Origin: Candidatus Peribacteria bacterium
Lineage (GTDB): Bacteria > Patescibacteriota > Gracilibacteria > UBA1369 > LOWO2-01-FULL-3
DNA length: 64,000 nt
Assembly: GCA_943356465.1 (NCBI GenBank)
Contig: CALREX010000001.1
Location: 124,001-188,000, forward strand
Direction: 5' to 3'
The notes beneath the pieces were generated by a model, which had not been told where the DNA came from, did no database searches, and worked only from the letters and a program-made list of their open reading frames with translations. A program made the translations under genes and the position numbers. This document shows positions 49,909 through 56,865 of the stretch, in pieces (the first letter of the stretch is position 1; every line of letters starts with the position of its first letter).

Positions 49909-50169
49909 ATGACAGATAACAACAAAGATATAGAGTTTGTTAGATTTGTGGTTTCACAAATCGTTAGCAACCCTGATGAGATTAAAATCGAAAGGAAAGT
50001 TGATGAAATGGGAGTTTTGATAACACTTGAAGTGGGAAAAGATGACATGGGAAAGATTATTGGAAAAAGCGGACAAACAGCAAAAGCACTAAGAACATTA
50101 CTTCGAATCATCGGTTCTCAAAACAACGCCCGTGTAAATTTAAAAATAGTTGAACCTATTGAAGCTTAA
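49909..50169 (+). CDS. khpA: KH-domain RNA-binding protein KhpA
   Basis: The product has 86 residues. The KH signature GKIIGKSGQTAKALRTLLRIIG lies in the C-terminal half, after the strand pair VLITLEVGKDDM. The family usually follows rpsP, as here, and pairs with KhpB/Jag as a global RNA chaperone linked to cell elongation and division. Its location beside ribosomal and division genes fits. Length is normal. The start is an ATG with an AT-rich leader. Confidence 0.94.
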   Translation: MTDNNKDIEFVRFVVSQIVSNPDEIKIERKVDEMGVLITLEVGKDDMGKIIGKSGQTAKALRTLLRIIGSQNNARVNLKIVEPIEA

Positions 50170-50213
50170 GAGTATATTTCATCTATAAGAAATAGAAATT
50201 AAATTTTTTCACT

Positions 50214-50600
50214 ATGTTTTTTCCCATTGCATACGCTGCGTCTCAACCAAGTATTATTGATCTTGCTCAACAAAATAACAGCATAATCGAAATACTTAAC
50301 AGAGGGCTTGCCTATGCGATGATTATTGCAGGGTTCTTGTCTGTTGTTTTCATATTCGTTGGAGGAATATCATTTATTCTCTCAGGCGGAGCTGAAGACA
50401 AAATAAAATCAGCTGTTTCCACAATACGTTATGCGATTATAGGTCTTATCGTTACAATTCTTTCCACAGTCATCGTCGGAACAGTCGGAAAAGCAATGGG
50501 ACTGGATATCATCAAATACATCAACCTCGGCGAAATCATAAACACAATAAAAAGCATCACAACAGAAAGTACTTCCTCTTCTCCTGAAACCCTCAAGTAA
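50214..50600 (+). CDS. TrbC/VirB2-like two-helix membrane protein
   Basis: The product has 128 residues. An early hydrophobic patch with PIAYAA looks like a signal-peptidase site. Two transmembrane helices (LAYAMIIAGFLSVVFIFVGGISFIL, written here in part as YAMIIAGFLSVVFIFVGG, and YAIIGLIVTILSTVIVGTVG) are separated by a short polar loop with GGAEDKIKSA. This is the shape of VirB2/TrbC pilins. In CPR genomes such proteins often stand alone, without a secretion system, as here. Ser/Thr-rich end. Role unknown. Structured element B follows. Confidence 0.7.
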   Translation: MFFPIAYAASQPSIIDLAQQNNSIIEILNRGLAYAMIIAGFLSVVFIFVGGISFILSGGAEDKIKSAVSTIRYAIIGLIVTILSTVIVGTVGKAMGLDIIKYINLGEIINTIKSITTESTSSSPETLK

Positions 50601-50627
50601 AGACAGGGATTGATAAAAGTGAAGTTA

Positions 50628-50772
50628 TGTTTTTGAGTGAGTATATTTGAATTTTTATGACTTATTAAATTTATGGTGTGTACACGTACACACCATATTT
50701 GCGAGCCCGTACATGTTAGGGCTAGCAAACTATTTAATGGAGTAAAAATTTAAATATACTCACTCAAAAACA
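50628..50772 (+). ncRNA. Structured three-way-junction element B (loop GTACATGTTA)
   Basis: Outer arms of 30 bp with one G-T pair (50628-50657 and 50743-50772) hold a 7-bp inner stem (ATTAAAT, 50664-50670, with 50732-50738). Then come 1 nt, a 26-nt hairpin (50672-50697, stem TATGGTGTGTAC), a 32-nt hairpin (50698-50729, stem TTTGCGAGCCC with one G/A mismatch, loop GTACATGTTA at 50709-50718), and 2 nt. Inner stem, spacing, hairpin lengths and loop match element A, while stems differ in sequence but keep pairing. It too lies between convergent genes. Function unknown. Confidence 0.7.
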
Positions 50773-50779
50773 AGCCCTC

Positions 50780-51298
50780 TTATATCAGCCCCTGCCTGAT
50801 AATATGTTTCCAGTCATATGGAAACTTGAAAGTTTCGACTGCCCTTACCAATGCGGCGAAAATGCTCCAAGGCGAAGTATTTTTATAGATAAAAGCATTC
50901 CCGGTTTCATGATTAGGATCATAATCCGAAACTTCAGGCCTCTCTTGGCTTATCGGAATAATTCCATTTGCCAATAATTCTTCAACATCAGTAAAATCAA
51001 AAACCAGTGCAATATCAGCAGCTTCAAGTAGATAATGCCTATTTAATCTGTTATACGTCATAACTTTTATTTCAGAAAAAATTTTGCAATTTGTATCTGC
51101 AATTGCGATAACAGTAGCATCCAAATCTTTTACACCATGCAAAATCAAACTCAAATTTTTCTCCTCAAGTTCGCTAAGTTCTCTGTCCACCAAAAGTGCA
51201 ATAAGCGGCTTCTTTATGTGGAATTTTAGCATTGAGGAAAGTCTGTCCTTCGCCTCTGACTTGTCTTTCAAAAGTAGGTCTATCGGCTTGATTTTCAT
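50780..51298 (-). CDS. Small glycogen-synthase-like C-terminal fragment protein
   Basis: The product has 172 residues. The middle has a Rossmann-like repeat (KKPLIALLVDRELSE, DATVIAIADTN, AADIALVFDF). The end, GNAFIYKNTSPWSIFAALVRAVETFKFPYDWKHIIRQG, resembles the last part of bacterial starch/glycogen synthases (GT5). The protein is too short to be a full synthase and lacks the N-terminal half. It could be a stand-alone family derived from it or a binding protein. It has its own TATAAT promoter, divergent from that of the exonuclease. Confidence 0.6.
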   Translation of the reverse strand: MKIKPIDLLLKDKSEAKDRLSSMLKFHIKKPLIALLVDRELSELEEKNLSLILHGVKDLDATVIAIADTNCKIFSEIKVMTYNRLNRHYLLEAADIALVFDFTDVEELLANGIIPISQERPEVSDYDPNHETGNAFIYKNTSPWSIFAALVRAVETFKFPYDWKHIIRQGLI

Positions 51299-51325
51299 TT
51301 TGTTTTTATTTTTGTTAATTAAAAA

Positions 51326-51354
51326 ATTATACCCTATAATGAGACAAATGTCGA
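51326..51354 (-). promoter_or_regulatory. Promoter of the glycogen-synthase-like gene
   Basis: Minus strand TCGACA (51349-51354), a 17-base spacer and a perfect TATAAT (51326-51331), 27 bases before the ATG at 51298. Confidence 0.6.
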
Positions 51355-51365
51355 CATACTATATG

Positions 51366-51394
51366 TTGACGCAAGACTAGGTCTGTTGTCTAAT
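51366..51394 (+). promoter_or_regulatory. Promoter of the 5'-3' exonuclease gene
   Basis: TTGACG (51366-51371), a 17-base spacer and TCTAAT (51389-51394). The start site near 51401 is about 6 bases before the ATG at 51407, so the leader is very short. The TTG at 51386 lies upstream of it and is excluded. Confidence 0.65.
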
Positions 51395-51406
51395 TCTGAC
51401 GGTTGT

Positions 51407-52327
51407 ATGAAAAAATTAATTCTCATCGACGGAAACGCGATCATGCACCGCGCATATCACGCAATCCCACCATTCAAAACTTCAAAAGGAACTCTAGTAA
51501 ATGCAGTTTATGGCTTTTCCTCGATGCTTTTGAATATATTAAATAAAGAACATCCGGATTTCATCGCAGTTTCATTTGATTTAAAAGGTCCGACTTTCAG
51601 ACACGAAGAATACAAAGAGTACAAAGCAACCCGCGTAAAGGCTCCAGATGAGTTCTATGAGCAAATTCCTATGATAAGAAGAGTCGTGGAAGCTTTCGGA
51701 ATTCCGATCTACGAGAAGGAAGGATTTGAAGCCGACGACGTTTTAGGAACACTTGCCACACAAGCCGAAAAACTTGAAGATGTCTACACGTATATAGTCA
51801 CTGGCGACATGGACGCGATTCAACTTGTCAGCGAAAAAACATTTGTCTATACGCCTGTAAAAGGAATCGCAGAAACAATCACTTACGACATCCCAAAAGT
51901 GCTAGGGAAATACGGACTTTTGCCAAATCAAATCCCTGAATTAAAAGGCCTAAAAGGCGACAGTTCCGACAACATAAAAGGAGTAAATGGAGTTGGCGAA
52001 AAAACTGCAGTAACGCTTCTCCAAAAGTACGGAACAATAGACAACATATATAGACATATCGACGAAATCGAAGGCAAATTAAAGGAAAAATTGTCTATAG
52101 ACAAAGACTCCGCTTTTCAAAGCCTGCACCTCGCAACAATCGTAAGAGATGTGCCTGTCGCACTAGACATAGACGCATGTATTTCGAACGCATACGACAA
52201 AGAAAAAATCGCAGTATTATTTCAAGAATTCGAGTTCAAAAGCCTCATCCCAAAACTGACAAATTTTAACAATCATTCTGACAGAACACGCGCAGAAAAT
52301 AACATCGCGCAACAAACTTTATTTTGA
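51407..52327 (+). CDS. 5'-3' exonuclease (Pol I N-terminal domain type)
   Basis: A stand-alone flap endonuclease/exonuclease of 306 residues. LILIDGNAIMHRAYHA carries the first metal aspartate. AVSFDLKGPTFRHEEYKEYKATR, GFEADDVLGTLA, VTGDMDAIQLV and LKGDSSDNIKGVNGVGEKTA (with the helix-hairpin-helix) follow. This is the PIN-like FEN fold found as domain 1 of DNA polymerase I. Removal of RNA primers and flaps is the expected role. No polymerase domain is attached, and pol I would be elsewhere. Confidence 0.92.
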   Translation: MKKLILIDGNAIMHRAYHAIPPFKTSKGTLVNAVYGFSSMLLNILNKEHPDFIAVSFDLKGPTFRHEEYKEYKATRVKAPDEFYEQIPMIRRVVEAFGIPIYEKEGFEADDVLGTLATQAEKLEDVYTYIVTGDMDAIQLVSEKTFVYTPVKGIAETITYDIPKVLGKYGLLPNQIPELKGLKGDSSDNIKGVNGVGEKTAVTLLQKYGTIDNIYRHIDEIEGKLKEKLSIDKDSAFQSLHLATIVRDVPVALDIDACISNAYDKEKIAVLFQEFEFKSLIPKLTNFNNHSDRTRAENNIAQQTLF

Positions 52328-52328
52328 T

Positions 52329-52357
52329 TTGTCACGCAATGTGATTTCTAGTAGTAT
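52329..52357 (+). promoter_or_regulatory. Promoter of ftsA
   Basis: TTGTCA (52329-52334), a 17-base spacer and TAGTAT (52352-52357), 40 bases before the ATG at 52398. The boxes and spacing are identical to those of the tRNA-like gene promoter at 6511. Confidence 0.6.
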
Positions 52358-52397
52358 CAAAAAAAGCAAAAGGGCATAAAATTTTTAAAATAAGTAT

Positions 52398-53630
52398 ATG
52401 GCAAGATCAAAAATTGTTGCCAGTCTAGATATCGGCAGCTCAAAAATAAGAACGGTTGTTGGAGTAAAAGACGAAGAGTCTCCAGTTACTAACATAATAG
52501 GCGTTGGAATAGCTCCTTCGACAGGTTTAAGAAAAGGTGCAGTTATAGACGTTGAAGAAACGATAAACAGCATTTCAGCATCGCTAGAAGACGCAGAAAG
52601 AATGGCTGGAGAGCCGATCAATCACATTTTCTTGGGAATTGGTGGAAATCACATTGAATCAATCAATTCAAGAGGTGTAATTGCTGTTTCTCAGGCCGAA
52701 AACGAGATCTCAGAAGATGACGTTGATCGAGTGATAGAAGCGGCACAAGCGGTTACAATTCCAAGCAACAGAAGAATTTTGAGGATTATTCCAAAAACAT
52801 TCACTGTAGACGAACAAAAAGGTATCAAATATCCTGTCGGAATGACTGGAATTCGCCTTGAAGTGGAAACTCACATCATTACGGGATTTGATCCTACGAT
52901 CAAAAATCTTGAAAAATGCGTACTTCAATCCGGAGTCGACATTGATGATATTATTCCAAATTCACTAGCGCCATCAGAGGCAGTGCTTTCGAAGCGTCAG
53001 AAAGAGCTTGGGGTAGTTGTTGTAGACATCGGATGCGGAGGAACTTCTGTTACGGTTTTTGAAGACGGTTCACTTCTTCACACATCAATGGTGCCGATTG
53101 GTGGAGAAAATGTCACAAACGACATCGCAATCGGGCTTCGCACGTCTATAGATACAGCTGAAAAACTAAAAATCGAATACGGAAGTGTAGTCCCGGAAGA
53201 CGTAAATGACAGAGAAGTGATAGATCTTTCATTATTGAGCAAAATCGACGTTCATGTTGTTTCAAAGAGGCAGGTTGTAGAAATCATTCAGGCAAGATAT
53301 CACGAAATTTTCCTACTCGTAAAAGACGAACTTACAAGAATTCACAGGGATGGAATGCTGCCTGCAGGAGCGATTTTGACAGGAGCAGGAGCAAAAATGC
53401 CTGGAATCATAGACCTTGCACGTGAAATATTAAACCTTCCCGCTCAGATTGGATTCCCACAAAATTACGATGGAGTTGTGGACAAAATTGACGATCCGGC
53501 ATATGCAACAGCGATAGGACTTTTGATTTGGGGATCAAGATTTGAGGGCAGACCACATGGAGGTAAGAGCATAAATTTAAAGAAAGGAATCAGCAATGTA
53601 AAAAGCTGGTTCAAGAACTTGCTTCCGTGA
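52398..53630 (+). CDS. ftsA: Cell division protein FtsA
   Basis: An actin-like ATPase of 410 residues that ties FtsZ to the membrane. ASLDIGSSKIRTVVG is phosphate loop 1, GVVVVDIGCGGTSVTVF phosphate loop 2, and GAILTGAGAKMPGI the adenosine motif. The 1C domain has HIFLGIGGNHIESINSRG. The C-terminus ISNVKSWFKNLLP is an amphipathic helix that would bind the membrane. It precedes ftsZ, but ftsZ has its own promoter in the gap. The leader is short and AT-rich, without a Shine-Dalgarno motif. Confidence 0.96.
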   Translation: MARSKIVASLDIGSSKIRTVVGVKDEESPVTNIIGVGIAPSTGLRKGAVIDVEETINSISASLEDAERMAGEPINHIFLGIGGNHIESINSRGVIAVSQAENEISEDDVDRVIEAAQAVTIPSNRRILRIIPKTFTVDEQKGIKYPVGMTGIRLEVETHIITGFDPTIKNLEKCVLQSGVDIDDIIPNSLAPSEAVLSKRQKELGVVVVDIGCGGTSVTVFEDGSLLHTSMVPIGGENVTNDIAIGLRTSIDTAEKLKIEYGSVVPEDVNDREVIDLSLLSKIDVHVVSKRQVVEIIQARYHEIFLLVKDELTRIHRDGMLPAGAILTGAGAKMPGIIDLAREILNLPAQIGFPQNYDGVVDKIDDPAYATAIGLLIWGSRFEGRPHGGKSINLKKGISNVKSWFKNLLP

Positions 53631-53676
53631 AAAACCTTACTTGGAATTAATTACCTATTATCGAATTAAGTTTTAG

Positions 53677-53693
53677 CTTGACAATATGTCAAG
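53677..53693. promoter_or_regulatory. Dyad over the ftsZ -35 box
   Basis: CTTGACA and TGTCAAG, perfect 7-bp arms around ATA, include the -35 box TTGACA. This position suits a repressor of ftsZ, or reflects chance symmetry of the -35 sequence. Confidence 0.4.
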
Positions 53694-53706
53694 GAATGGG
53701 TAATAA
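53678..53706 (+). promoter_or_regulatory. Promoter of ftsZ
   Basis: A perfect TTGACA (53678-53683), a 17-base spacer and TAATAA (53701-53706), 27 bases before the ATG at 53734. Confidence 0.6.
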
Positions 53707-53733
53707 TTCTTCTCCATTTAATAAAAAAATGCC

Positions 53734-54900
53734 ATGGCAATACGTGATGACAAACAAGACCTAAAAAACCTTTTCTCTTCGCATAGAGAATCAGCAGTGG
53801 TTAAGCCAAGAACAAGAACTATGGAAATTACTCCGGAAGTTACTCCTGTAGCTAATATCAAAGTAATTGGTGTTGGTGGAGGAGGAGGAAATGCTATCAA
53901 CCGTATGATCAAATCAGGGTTGAAAGGTGTGGAATTCATTTCTATAAACACAGATGCACAAGCCCTATATCACTCAGATGCTCCTACAAAAATCAATGTT
54001 GGTAAGGCTACAACACGTGGACTTGGAGCGGGGTCAAACCCTGACGTTGGAAGACAAGCAGCAGAAGAAAGCATAGACGAAATACGAGACGCGCTTGAAG
54101 GAAGCGATATGATTTTCATTACCTGTGGGCTTGGAGGTGGAACTGGAACAGGAGGTGCTCCTGTAATCGCCAGTGTAGCGAAAGAAATGGGCATTTTGAC
54201 AGTTGCGGTTGTCACAAAGCCATTCTCATTCGAAGGACACAGAAGAAAGAGCCAGGGAGACGAAGGACTGGAAAATCTAAAAAATAAAGTTGATACACTT
54301 ATCACGATTCCAAACGACAAAATTCTTTCAATTATCGACAAGAAAACTCCATTAAATGACGCATTTGCCGTAGTTGATGACGTTTTAAGACAAGGTGTTC
54401 AAGGTATCGCAGATTTGATCACGGTTCACGGAATGATAAATGTTGACTTTGCGGATGTAAAAGCAGTTATGGAAAACGCTGGTTCAGCGCTTATGGGAAT
54501 TGGTTACGGAACTGGAGAAAATAGAGCTCAAGAAGCTGCGAAAGCCGCTATCGAAAGCCCGCTTTTGGAACTTTCAATCGATGGAGCAAAAGGTATTTTG
54601 TTCAATATTACTGGTGGAAACGACTTGAGCATGTTCGAGGTTGATGAAGCTGCTAGAGTTATTACTGAAGCCGCAGATCCTGAAGCAAATATCATCTTCG
54701 GAGCTGTTATAAATGATTCATACACTGGAGAAATCAAAATCACGGTTGTCGCTACTGGCTTTGACTACAAGCAAAATGACACTTCAATTTTGAAAGCCCG
54801 TACTCGTTCAGCGTTCGGTTCAGGTTCAGACTCAATGCCTCTTAAACAAACTGAAAACGAGCTTGATATTCCAGCATTCATTAGACAAAAGATGAATTAG
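53734..54900 (+). CDS. ftsZ: Cell division GTPase FtsZ
   Basis: The product has 388 residues. It is a tubulin-like GTPase forming the Z ring. The nucleotide site has [13 protein letters not shown], the tubulin signature GGGTGTG is at residues 134-140, and the T7 loop reads [20 protein letters not shown]. The C-terminal peptide [10 protein letters not shown] is the conserved docking tail for FtsA. A flexible N-terminal extension of about 40 residues precedes the fold. A strong terminator ends the transcript at 54931-54960, before the toxin-antitoxin genes. Confidence 0.98.
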   Translation: MAIRDDKQDLKNLFSSHRESAVVKPRTRTMEITPEVTPVANIKVIGVGGGGGNAINRMIKSGLKGVEFISINTDAQALYHSDAPTKINVGKATTRGLGAGSNPDVGRQAAEESIDEIRDALEGSDMIFITCGLGGGTGTGGAPVIASVAKEMGILTVAVVTKPFSFEGHRRKSQGDEGLENLKNKVDTLITIPNDKILSIIDKKTPLNDAFAVVDDVLRQGVQGIADLITVHGMINVDFADVKAVMENAGSALMGIGYGTGENRAQEAAKAAIESPLLELSIDGAKGILFNITGGNDLSMFEVDEAARVITEAADPEANIIFGAVINDSYTGEIKITVVATGFDYKQNDTSILKARTRSAFGSGSDSMPLKQTENELDIPAFIRQKMN

Positions 54901-54930
54901 AAAAATTTTATAATTATTTAATAAAAATTT

Positions 54931-54960
54931 AACGTCGGCATGATAACATGTCGACGTTTT
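54931..54960 (+). terminator. Intrinsic terminator after ftsZ
   Basis: AACGTCGGCATG (54931-54942) pairs along its whole length with CATGTCGACGTT (54947-54958), including one G-T pair, around an ATAA loop. TTTTAT follows. Confidence 0.85.
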
Positions 54961-54987
54961 TATAAAACAACTCAAATTGTAAAATGT

Positions 54988-55017
54988 TTGACAATTGTCT
55001 GACAAATGAAATAAAAT
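54988..55017 (+). promoter_or_regulatory. Promoter of the toxin-antitoxin pair
   Basis: A perfect TTGACA (54988-54993), an 18-base spacer and TAAAAT (55012-55017). It lies inside a longer reading frame, so translation must start after about 55024, at the ATG at 55053. Confidence 0.65.
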
Positions 55018-55052
55018 TGACTGCGGGTAAACAAAAACTAACAACTGAAGCT

Positions 55053-55316
55053 ATGAAAATAGTAACAATGACGGTCAGGAATTTCATAAGAAATTACAAA
55101 AAAATCTGCGAAAAAAAACAAACAGTTATTGTGGAAAATCGCGGAAAACCGGTCTGGACACATGTTCCATACGAGGAATGGGCAAACAGCCAAGAAAAGA
55201 AAAAAACTAAAACAAAATTCAACATGAAAGAGTTAGAAAAATATATGTTTAAAGGAGGAGACCCAAATATGAGCAGGGACATAGATAAAATATTATATAA
55301 AAATTGGAAATCATGA
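55053..55316 (+). CDS. Phd/YefM-type antitoxin
   Basis: The product has 87 residues. The start at 55053 is forced by the promoter at 54988. The N-terminal half has the Phd/YefM beta-alpha pattern (MTVRNFIRNYKKICEKKQTVIVENRGKPVWTHVP, given in part as VRNFIRNYKKICEKKQTVIV) that binds DNA as a dimer. The C-terminal half (KFNMKELEKYMFKGGDPN) is the flexible toxin-binding tail. Its TGA overlaps the start of the PIN toxin gene by 4 bases, so the two are coupled. It normally represses its own operon. Confidence 0.85.
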   Translation: MKIVTMTVRNFIRNYKKICEKKQTVIVENRGKPVWTHVPYEEWANSQEKKKTKTKFNMKELEKYMFKGGDPNMSRDIDKILYKNWKS

Positions 55317-55696
55317 TTGTAATGGATTCATGTATATGGGTAGCACTTTTCAGTGAAAAGGATTCTTGTCACCAGAAAGCGTATAAAATAATAGAAAACA
55401 CGTTTATAGAAGACGTAATCATAAATGAACATATCTACGCCGAAACACTTAATGTTTTACGAAACAAAACTTCAGACAAAGAATGTTCTGATTTTATAAA
55501 TCTACTCAGATCTCATAAGATTGATCTGGAACCAATGGAGAAAGAGATAACAACTCTCGCCAATTTTATATTTTTTCACAACCAAAAGATTTCTTTTACA
55601 GATAGTATAATTATTGCCCATGCCGCCTCGACAGACTCTGATTTTGCAACCTTCGACTTTAACCTCCAAAAGGCGTGGAAAAAACTTAAAAAGTAG
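55313..55696 (+). CDS. PIN-domain (VapC-type) toxin
   Basis: A PIN-fold ribonuclease of 127 residues from the ATG at 55313, which overlaps the antitoxin stop (ATGA). Acidic residues at the expected places are D5 in VMDSCIW, the Glu in INEHIYAETLNV, D95 or so in SFTDSIIIAHA and the last Asp in FATFDFNL. VapC toxins cut tRNA or rRNA under stress. Pairing of a Phd-like antitoxin with a PIN toxin is known. It sits directly after the division genes and 15 bases before the FemAB gene. Confidence 0.88.
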   Translation: MIVMDSCIWVALFSEKDSCHQKAYKIIENTFIEDVIINEHIYAETLNVLRNKTSDKECSDFINLLRSHKIDLEPMEKEITTLANFIFFHNQKISFTDSIIIAHAASTDSDFATFDFNLQKAWKKLKK

Positions 55697-55711
55697 CGTA
55701 AAATTTGTCTG

Positions 55712-56815
55712 ATGAAAGCCAAAATTTTAGCAAAATCAGAGGAAGTTATTTGGGATGAGTTTGTTGCAAGTAATAGACTTGGAAGTATCCATCAATCCTC
55801 GGCCTGGGCACATTTTCAGGAAACCATAAAAGGTCGTGGCAAATATTGGATTATCGGCCTTCTAGATGAGGGAAAAATCATCGGAGGAACACTCGTAATC
55901 CGTCACAAAATGCCGAGAGGCTACTCTTGGTTTTATGGCTCACGCGGGCCACTTTTGGACTATGAAAACTTAACGGAAAAAGAAATAAATCACCAAGTTT
56001 CATTACTTTTAGAGGAAATAGAAAAACTTGCAAAACCGGAACATTCGATTTTTTTGCGCTTTGATTCACCGATTATTGTTTCTTCGACTGCAGATTTCGA
56101 TAAAATCACTCCCAAACTTTTCAAAAATTTCCGAAAAATCAAAGAAGGATTTTATCCTCAAGACACGCTTGTTCTCGACCTTACAAAATCAGAAGAAGAA
56201 TTACTTTCCGAAATGAAACCAAAGGGTAGATACAACATAAAACTCGCAGAGAAAAAAGGCGTGAAAATCGAAAAACACACAGGAAACGACGACACGCAGA
56301 CAAGCAAAAAAGCTCTAAAGAAAACCATCGATGACTTTTACGAACTTCTCGGTGACACTACAGCTCGTGATGGATTCACAAGACATCCAAAAGAAATCTA
56401 CTTAGACATGATCGAAAATCTCACTCCCCAAAAAACACAATTTCACATAAACCACAAGCCGCAGGCTATTTTATACCTCGCAAAATTCGAAAATATTCCG
56501 GTAGCAGGCATGATCGCAGTGACCTACAAAGACACGACAACGTATTACTATGGCGCATCCTCAAACGAATACAGAAACACGATGGCGCCATATTTGCTTC
56601 AATGGCATGCCATAAAAGAAGCCAAAAAAGAAGGTTTCAAATACTACGACTTTATGGGGATTTCACCTGAAAACGACCAAAAACACAAACTTGCAGGGGT
56701 CACAGATTTCAAAAATAAATTCGGCGGGATCCACCTAACATACATACAACCTCAAGAGCACGCATTCAAGAAGCTCCTTTACCTTGCGTACAAGCTCAAA
56801 AATATGGTAAAATAA
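55712..56815 (+). CDS. FemAB-family peptidoglycan-bridge aminoacyltransferase
   Basis: The product has 367 residues. It has the two GNAT-like halves of Fem proteins: QSSAWAHFQETIKGRGKYWI with GGTLVIRHKMPRGYSWFYGSRGPLL in the first, and VAGMIAVTYKDTTTYYYGASSNEYRNTMAPYLLQWHAI with GFKYYDFMGISPE in the second. A helical arm lies between (LLSEMKPKGRYNIKLAEKKGVKI). It would transfer amino acids from tRNA to the interpeptide bridge of lipid II. In CPR genomes this family is common. The next large envelope genes support a cell-wall role. Confidence 0.9.
   Translation: MKAKILAKSEEVIWDEFVASNRLGSIHQSSAWAHFQETIKGRGKYWIIGLLDEGKIIGGTLVIRHKMPRGYSWFYGSRGPLLDYENLTEKEINHQVSLLLEEIEKLAKPEHSIFLRFDSPIIVSSTADFDKITPKLFKNFRKIKEGFYPQDTLVLDLTKSEEELLSEMKPKGRYNIKLAEKKGVKIEKHTGNDDTQTSKKALKKTIDDFYELLGDTTARDGFTRHPKEIYLDMIENLTPQKTQFHINHKPQAILYLAKFENIPVAGMIAVTYKDTTTYYYGASSNEYRNTMAPYLLQWHAIKEAKKEGFKYYDFMGISPENDQKHKLAGVTDFKNKFGGIHLTYIQPQEHAFKKLLYLAYKLKNMVK
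56784..56813 (+). promoter_or_regulatory. Possible promoter of the 849-residue gene
   Basis: TTGCGT (56784-56789), an 18-base spacer and TAAAAT (56808-56813), over the end of the FemAB gene and 52 bases before the ATG at 56866. Confidence 0.4.
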
Positions 56816-56865
56816 TACGATAGAAATAAAAAATTCCGAAGAGGGAACAAAAAACAAAAACAAAA

